In this document: piece after piece, positions 56,940 to 64,000 of the stretch | Layout: every line of letters starts with the position of its first letter | Position numbering within the stretch: position 1 is the first letter of the stretch | From: Sulfitobacter noctilucae | GTDB lineage: Bacteria > Pseudomonadota > Alphaproteobacteria > Rhodobacterales > Rhodobacteraceae | Assembly: GCF_000622365.1 (NCBI RefSeq) | Contig: NZ_JASC01000013.1 | Span: 310,001 to 374,000 of the forward strand | Direction: 5' to 3' | DNA length: 64,000 nt | Notes under the pieces: generated by a model | What the model was told of the DNA's origin: nothing | Seen by the model: the letters and a program-made list of their open reading frames with translations, nothing else | Databases searched by the model: none | Made by a program: the position numbers and the translations under genes

Positions 56940-58943
56940 TCAATGAGCAACCTTTGGTCGCCCCGATACTTCGACCGTAACCTCCGCTTCGATAAAGACT
57001 TCACGCGCTTCTACACCAGCAGTACGCAGGTCACGTTTTACATTCAGCGTGAGATCCTCGGCCCCTGCTAACCTTGCCTGTGCCATCGCTTCATCTTTCA
57101 AAACAGTCTCTAAAAAAGTCAATGCGGCTTCCTGATCTGCAAAATCTTGCGGACCGTCCTGCAAATGCACTCGAAACTTGCCTTCACTTGGCGAAGTTAC
57201 CGTACCGCTTCGACGCATGGTGACTTTGCCCACCACAGCCCCGATGGCATTGGCGACACCCGCGTATTCCGGCACGATCATCTCGCACCCGAGCAGATCG
57301 CCAACGGCAGGGTAATAGGCCGCCGCCGAGGCACCAAGCCCCACAACCGACACGCTCAGTCCGGTCTCTAGCTTGACAAATCCGCGATGCCCCGCCATTC
57401 CGCGTTGCATCAGCACATGCCGCGCCAAAGCTTCTGGTGGCGCGTCAAAAGGCTGTGCTTCTTCGGCAAAAGCAGTCTCTAACAAGGCCAAAGCAGTCTG
57501 CTGCGTCAGCCGGTTGACAATCGTCTGTGCCACGTCTTCGGCGGTGTTCGACAGTAGATTTCCCGCTCCGGTCCTGCGCCGCCCGAACAATTGCAACGCT
57601 TTGCGTGCAGCATACGCATCCCAGTCTTTCACGCGGCCGAGGGCGTGGCTGGCATCCGATGGCGTGACACCGGCGACCTGCACCAGACCGCGCTCAACCA
57701 ACCGGTTCAAAGCGCTGTGTTCAATCCGCGCCCGCAGGATGTCGCCCAAAGGATGCACCCTGTCCCCGATCCGCGCCAAAAGCTCGGCCTCTCGCGGTCC
57801 AAGGCCCTCGCGGCTCGTCCCCTGCACAGCTCGCACAAAGCGACCATCATGCTCACCAGGCGTCACAGCACGCAACTGTGCATCTAGTGCGGAATGCACG
57901 ACCTCCGGTGCCTCAATGGCGACCAAGGATATCGGCAGCAACCGCTTCGGCCCGAGTGTGACCCCCCCTTGCAAACCTTCCGCGGTGAAATGAACTTCAC
58001 TGTCGCCGCCCAAACCGGTGGTCCGCATTGCGACAGCTTCGACCATGGTGCGGAACGGCCCAACACGTGCACCCGCAGGATCAATCATCGGCCGTCCATC
58101 CCGTAGCAAAGCGACATCCGTTGTGGTCCCGCCAATATCGCTGACCAACGCGAGATCGGCCCCGGTCAACCATCGCGCCCCTACAATGGATGCTGCTGGC
58201 CCGCTCAATATCGTTTCAATCGGGCGTTCGCGGGCCTGCGCGCTGGAGATCAGGGCACCATCGCCACGCACCACCATCAAAGGGGCCGTGATGCCCAGCG
58301 CGATTAGCTTATCCTCGGTCTGGCTAATCAGCCGGTCGATCATCCCGATCAGCCGCGCGTTCAACACCGCAGTCATCGCGCGTTTTGGCCCGTTCAATTT
58401 GGCCGACAGCTGATGTGACGCCGATACCGGCCGCCCTGTAATCTCTTTGACCGAAGCCGCCACGCGAAGCTCATGTGCAGGGTTGCGCGTGGCGAACTGG
58501 CTGGCGACTGCAAAGCCGCTCACATCATCCTTATATGTCTCTAAAAATCGAATTAGACTCTGTTCATCCAGTGCTTTCGCCTCGCCTCCGGCGTGGTTGT
58601 GGCCACCCTCCAACAGCAGATAGGGATCCCCGCGCAGCGCCTCCGCCAAACCCTGTGCGGCAATATCCTTTTCCCTGAACCCGATGTAGATCAACGCGAC
58701 CCGCCCGCCCTGACCTTCGACCAAAGCGTTGGTCGCAAGCGTTGTCGACAGCGACGCCAGCACGATCTCCTCTGGCGCAACTGCAGCCTGTTCCAAAACA
58801 GCAGAAACCGCCGCACCGACCCCGATGGCCAAATTGTGCCGGGTGGTCAATGATTTGGCAGATGCGATCACCGCTTCTTCATCGCGCAACAAGACTGCGT
58901 CCGTGTATGTGCCACCGGTATCAACACCCAAGAGCAAAGGCAT
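56940..58943 (-). CDS. Hydantoinase A/oxoprolinase family protein
   Basis: 667 aa, ATP-dependent hydantoinase/oxoprolinase A subunit. LLGVDTGGTYTDAVLL with the phosphate loop, TNALVEGQGGRVALIY, DIGGTTTDVALLRDGRP, and GLGGDSEVHF. GGGGA precedes ATG 58943. No B subunit gene is adjacent, unlike most homologues, so it works alone or with a remote partner. It holds two copies of the TTAGAGACTG motif. Confidence 0.9.
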   Translation of the reverse strand: MPLLLGVDTGGTYTDAVLLRDEEAVIASAKSLTTRHNLAIGVGAAVSAVLEQAAVAPEEIVLASLSTTLATNALVEGQGGRVALIYIGFREKDIAAQGLAEALRGDPYLLLEGGHNHAGGEAKALDEQSLIRFLETYKDDVSGFAVASQFATRNPAHELRVAASVKEITGRPVSASHQLSAKLNGPKRAMTAVLNARLIGMIDRLISQTEDKLIALGITAPLMVVRGDGALISSAQARERPIETILSGPAASIVGARWLTGADLALVSDIGGTTTDVALLRDGRPMIDPAGARVGPFRTMVEAVAMRTTGLGGDSEVHFTAEGLQGGVTLGPKRLLPISLVAIEAPEVVHSALDAQLRAVTPGEHDGRFVRAVQGTSREGLGPREAELLARIGDRVHPLGDILRARIEHSALNRLVERGLVQVAGVTPSDASHALGRVKDWDAYAARKALQLFGRRRTGAGNLLSNTAEDVAQTIVNRLTQQTALALLETAFAEEAQPFDAPPEALARHVLMQRGMAGHRGFVKLETGLSVSVVGLGASAAAYYPAVGDLLGCEMIVPEYAGVANAIGAVVGKVTMRRSGTVTSPSEGKFRVHLQDGPQDFADQEAALTFLETVLKDEAMAQARLAGAEDLTLNVKRDLRTAGVEAREVFIEAEVTVEVSGRPKVAH

Positions 58944-59008
58944 GACGTCCCCTCTTTCTGCTTAATGACTGTGTAAGCAGAACAGCGCGACCGTCCAGCC
59001 CCTTAGCG

Positions 59009-60037
59009 TCAGTGCGCAGAGAGTTGTGTCACCGCCCAACGGGCCGCATCGGCAACTGTGGCATCTGCATCGTCCGTGAGACCCTGAGCCACGTGGCATA
59101 ATGCAGGCAGACCGGAGTTTCCAATCGCATACAGCACATTGCGCACAAACCGGTCGCGCCCGATACGCTTGATGGGTGAACCGGAGAACCGCGCACGGAA
59201 CCCCGCATCGTCCAAAAGCGCCAGGTCCGCCAAATTCGGCGCGTCGATCGCGGTACCATGATACCGCATATCGCTCGCCGCGACGGCAAACTTGTTCCAG
59301 GGACAGATCGCCAGACAATCATCACAGCCATAGATCCTGTTGCCCATTCTGGCCCGCAGATCGATGTCCACCGGCCCCTTATGTTCAATCGTCAGATAGG
59401 AAATACAGCGCCGCGCATCCAGTTGGTAAGGGACCGGAAACGCATCTGTCGGGCAGATGTCCTGACAGGCGGTGCAAGACCCGCAGTGATCAACCTCCGG
59501 CGTGTCGGGTTCTAACTCCAGCGTGGTAAAAACAGACCCTAAGAAGGCCCAATTGCCCCAGTCCCGGCTCAACACATTGGTATGTTTGCCCTGCCATCCC
59601 AGCCCCGCAGCCTGCGCCAACGCCTTTTCAGGAACGGGTGCGGTATCCACAAACACCTTCACTTCGCAGGGCTCCTGCGCAACCAGCCAACGTGCCAGAC
59701 GCTTCAGCCGTTTCTTGACTATATCGTGGTAATCCCGCCCCTGCGCATAAACGGAAACCGCCGCTTTCTCGGGGCTTTCCAACACGGCCAAGGGATCAGA
59801 TTTAGGCGCATAGCTTTCGGCCAGCATGATCACAGACCGCGCTTCGGGCCAAAGGGCCGCCGGATTGCCGCGCCAGGCCATCCGCTCGGTCATCCAGTTC
59901 ATCTGGCCGTGATAGCCCGCCTCGACAAACCCGGCCAATCGTTCAGGCACCTCCGGTACCGCTTCAGGGCGGCACACCCGGCAGGCAACGAACCCTTCGG
60001 TCAAAGCCTGCGCGACAAGGCGTTCTTTCAGATCCAT
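59009..60037 (-). CDS. queG: Epoxyqueuosine reductase
   Basis: Last step of queuosine synthesis in tRNA, cobalamin and Fe-S dependent; 342 aa. Two 4Fe-4S motifs, [16 protein letters not shown] and [12 protein letters not shown], plus [20 protein letters not shown] and a C-terminal HEAT-like end. ATG 60037 chosen over 60067. Contains TTAGGGTCTGTTTTT. Confidence 0.94.
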   Translation of the reverse strand: MDLKERLVAQALTEGFVACRVCRPEAVPEVPERLAGFVEAGYHGQMNWMTERMAWRGNPAALWPEARSVIMLAESYAPKSDPLAVLESPEKAAVSVYAQGRDYHDIVKKRLKRLARWLVAQEPCEVKVFVDTAPVPEKALAQAAGLGWQGKHTNVLSRDWGNWAFLGSVFTTLELEPDTPEVDHCGSCTACQDICPTDAFPVPYQLDARRCISYLTIEHKGPVDIDLRARMGNRIYGCDDCLAICPWNKFAVAASDMRYHGTAIDAPNLADLALLDDAGFRARFSGSPIKRIGRDRFVRNVLYAIGNSGLPALCHVAQGLTDDADATVADAARWAVTQLSAH

Positions 60038-60100
60038 TCTCTGTTTGGCCTTATATACCGTCCGCACCCTCGACCGCAGCAGGGGCCAGCAATGAAGCGC

Positions 60101-60766
60101 CTAGAAATCCAGATCATTGTAGTGCTTGGGCGGCGGAAATCCGGGCACCTGATCGGCCAGCAAAGCCCGAAAGGCAGGGCGCGATTTGATCTTTGCATAC
60201 CAGTCTTTGACAATCTCCGAGCGGTTCCAATCCACATCAGAGATATAATCCAGCGACGACAAATGCGCCGCCGCGGCGAAATCCGCCAGCGTCATATGAT
60301 CGCCCGCCAGCCAGCGTCGGTGGTCCAGCAGCCAGTGCATGTAATCCAGATGATACTTGATTGCCTTGGCCCCGGCTTTGACGTTCTTGCTGTCGGGATA
60401 GCCTTCTTTCATCACCTTCTTATTGACCCGCTCGTACAGCAATTTTGACGTTACTTCGCTGTGGAACTTGTCATCAAACCAACTGACCAACCGCCGCACT
60501 TCGAGCTTTTTTGTCGAATCGGAAGGCAGCAACGAAGGCTCGGGCCGGGTTTCTTCGATATATTCGCAGATGGCGGCGCTTTCGGACATCATAATGCCGT
60601 CCAATCTCAGCACGGGCACTTTCCCGGCCGGATTGCGCCGCATGAAATCGGGGTCTTGCTCCCAATAGCGTTCCTCAACCAGCTCAACCTCGATCTTCTT
60701 CTCAGCGAGGCTCAGGCGAACCTTGCGGCAGAACGGAGAGAGAGGGACATGAAACAGGCGCGCCAT
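60101..60766 (-). CDS. Glutathione S-transferase family protein
   Basis: 221 aa. MARLFHVPLSPFCRKVRLSLAE (possible active Ser/Cys in SPFCRK), NPAGKVPVLRLDG, SESAAICEYIEE, and helical C-terminal domain with GDHMTLADFAAAAHLSSLDY. Substrate not known. Directly downstream of queG's start on the same strand. Confidence 0.9.
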   Translation of the reverse strand: MARLFHVPLSPFCRKVRLSLAEKKIEVELVEERYWEQDPDFMRRNPAGKVPVLRLDGIMMSESAAICEYIEETRPEPSLLPSDSTKKLEVRRLVSWFDDKFHSEVTSKLLYERVNKKVMKEGYPDSKNVKAGAKAIKYHLDYMHWLLDHRRWLAGDHMTLADFAAAAHLSSLDYISDVDWNRSEIVKDWYAKIKSRPAFRALLADQVPGFPPPKHYNDLDF

Positions 60767-60822
60767 TGGGGATACTCATGCAAATTGTGATAAATACTCA
60801 ATGCCTGCTTACAGGGTCCAGT

Positions 60823-61542
60823 TCAACTCTCGAAACAGGCCGCCCGCCCGTCCGCGCGAATGGTCGCCGCTCCGTCACGGATCTGCCGAGCTCTGGAGTG
60901 TACGAAATTACTGGGCCTAGAGGCAGATCGCTTTTTGGGAGAAGGCAGGACCGCCGCGAGCCGGGCCGCCTGTGTTGCGGACAGATCGGCGGCAGAAACG
61001 CCAAAGTAGTGTTGCGCCGCTGCCTCGACACCAAAAACACCAGCATCGAATTCAGCGATATTGAGATAAACCTCGATGATCCGCCGCTTGGTCCACACCG
61101 CTTCGACCAAGGGCGTCATCATCGCCTCAGCCGCCTTGCGCACCCAAAGCCGGCCGTGCCAAAGGTAGACATTCTTGACCGTTTGCTGACTGATCGTCGA
61201 CGCCCCGCGTGAGGACCCTTCGGCGATGGCCAGTTTGATCGCAGCCATATCAAATCCCCAGTGTTCACAGAAATTCGCGTCTTCCGCCGCAACGGCAGAC
61301 CGCGCCATCACAGGGGCGATCCTGTCAAGCGCGACCCATTCATGTTCGACCCCTCCCAGCCTGCGACCTTCTGAAAACATATAGGCGTTTGTCGGCGGGT
61401 TGATCACAGCCCCCAGGGCGACCAGAAGCACAGCCACCAGAAAAACCACAGAAATCACTCGCAAAAAGAAACGACGAATCCGCTGGTCGATCCGCAGTTT
61501 CGGTTTCGTTTTCTTTTTCACGGATTTCGCGGGTTTGGCCAT
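60823..61542 (-). CDS. mtgA: Monofunctional peptidoglycan transglycosylase
   Basis: Polymerises lipid II glycans, 239 aa. N-terminal basic patch and one membrane helix (VISVVFLVAVLLVALGAVI), then the GT51 core: AAEDANFCEHWGFD with catalytic Glu, GASTISQQTVKNVYLW, KRRIIEVYLNIAEF with the second Glu. ATG 61542 preferred over 61587. Confidence 0.94.
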   Translation of the reverse strand: MAKPAKSVKKKTKPKLRIDQRIRRFFLRVISVVFLVAVLLVALGAVINPPTNAYMFSEGRRLGGVEHEWVALDRIAPVMARSAVAAEDANFCEHWGFDMAAIKLAIAEGSSRGASTISQQTVKNVYLWHGRLWVRKAAEAMMTPLVEAVWTKRRIIEVYLNIAEFDAGVFGVEAAAQHYFGVSAADLSATQAARLAAVLPSPKKRSASRPSNFVHSRARQIRDGAATIRADGRAACFES

Positions 61543-61558
61543 ACCCCAGCTATAGGGG

Positions 61559-62248
61559 TCAGTCGGCGCTTTGTGAACGCTTGGCAATCGCCTGTGCCAG
61601 ATATGTCCCGATCAGGGCCGATCCTTTGACTGAAGGGTGCGTGTTGTCCGAGGCAAACACCGTGGGATCAGCTGGATCAATCACATCTTCGGAATCAATA
61701 AATTGGACACCCGGCGTCGCCGCTGCAAACCGTGCGATCCGCGCTTCCATCCGCACCAGATCGTCCCGGCACCCTTTGAACGACCCCTTGCCGTTGCCCG
61801 CGTAATACCCCATCCAGATCACTTGTGCCCCGCTTTCAGCACGCATACGCGTGATAAAGGAGGGGATTAGACCGCTGGCTGCATCGGCGGCGATCAAACG
61901 GTCAACCGCCGCTGTGCAGTTTCCACAGCCACAATCACCAAAACCCAGATCATTGGCCCCGCCATCCAGCACAATCCAGTTCCAGCTGCCGCCTGGATAT
62001 TGCCGCTGTATGTCAAAGCCGACAGCGCCAGCCAGACGCGAGGCATTGTCAAACTGTGCACCTGAAACGGCACGGCTGATGACTTGGCGGTTCAAGGTTC
62101 GTTCAATGACATCAGGAATGGCATTCGAGCCGTTCCACGCCATGATTGAATCGCCAAGCACAAGGATATCCCCGCGTTCTTTGGGTGCCTGCCCAGCGCA
62201 TCCCGCAAGAAACGCAAGCAGGCACCCTATGATCGCAAAGATCCGCAT
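61559..62248 (-). CDS. SGNH/GDSL hydrolase lipoprotein
   Basis: 229 aa. Signal peptide with lipobox LAGC at residues 14-17, so membrane-anchored. Block I VLGDSIMAW (Ser), block III GGANDLGFGD, block V DNTHPSVKG (Asp/His). Contains an unusual GDCGCGNC cysteine cluster after block III. Esterase-like; substrate unknown. Starts 1 bp after the gltB stop. Confidence 0.88.
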   Translation of the reverse strand: MRIFAIIGCLLAFLAGCAGQAPKERGDILVLGDSIMAWNGSNAIPDVIERTLNRQVISRAVSGAQFDNASRLAGAVGFDIQRQYPGGSWNWIVLDGGANDLGFGDCGCGNCTAAVDRLIAADAASGLIPSFITRMRAESGAQVIWMGYYAGNGKGSFKGCRDDLVRMEARIARFAAATPGVQFIDSEDVIDPADPTVFASDNTHPSVKGSALIGTYLAQAIAKRSQSAD

Positions 62249-62249
62249 C

Positions 62250-64000
<1,751 letters not shown>

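Overview
The window looks like chromosomal DNA from a marine alphaproteobacterium of the roseobacter group (Rhodobacterales). It is GC-rich and coding-dense. The gene content fits that group: petABC cytochrome bc1 genes, a PetP/PetR-type regulator pair, a BacNav sodium channel, a urea ABC transporter, a PhnCDE-type transporter, TPP and FMN riboswitches and a type II lumazine synthase. I cannot name the genus. There is no rRNA, CRISPR array, insertion sequence, integrase or phage gene. One tRNA (Lys, TTT) is present.

Layout. 1-2.7 kb: urea transporter start (urtB cut by the window edge, urtA). 3-7 kb: glucosylglycerate cassette (a HAD phosphatase and glucosyl-3-phosphoglycerate synthase, facing a GH13 phosphorylase). 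7-12.2 kb: PhnDCEE-type ABC transporter between two HAD phosphatases. 12.5-21 kb: three very large, mostly helical proteins of unknown function (560, 1195 and 1031 aa), ending beside tRNA-Lys. 21.3-26.2 kb: dapF-mtaB, then petABC on the opposite strand. 26.4-31.8 kb: a GST, a PaiB-like flavoprotein, FMN-riboswitch ribH and TPP-riboswitch thiBPQ. 31.9-38.9 kb: a TetR regulator and an AhpD-like protein sharing two operator copies, aroC, a drug/metabolite transporter, cobO, an SDR enzyme, a secreted cyclase-fold protein and ilvE. 39-43.4 kb: petP-petR and xseB-ispA-dxs (isoprenoid precursors). 43.4-49.2 kb: sodium channel, ExoD-like protein, epimerase, glycosyltransferase, sterol-desaturase-fold hydroxylase, class II aldolase-like and VOC proteins. 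49.3-53 kb: ade-amn purine salvage pair and an HU gene. 53-64 kb: sensor kinase, second EamA transporter, periplasmic glutathione peroxidase beside msrBA, hydantoinase A, queG, GST, mtgA, SGNH hydrolase and the 3' part of gltB.

The best candidate for an undescribed system is the 12.5-21 kb cluster. Protein A carries five helical repeats of about 70 residues, each marked by a KAGD-like motif. Proteins A and B share an R-[IV]-T-W-R-[DE] element, and B has a repeat-like stretch of its own. Protein C combines glycine/alanine-rich hydrophobic segments with an acidic tail. None of the three has a domain I recognise. A second unexplained signal is a 14-15 bp motif, TTAG(A/G)G(A/T)CTG(T/C)TTT, seen five times between 48.0 and 59.6 kb in one orientation; four copies lie inside unrelated genes.
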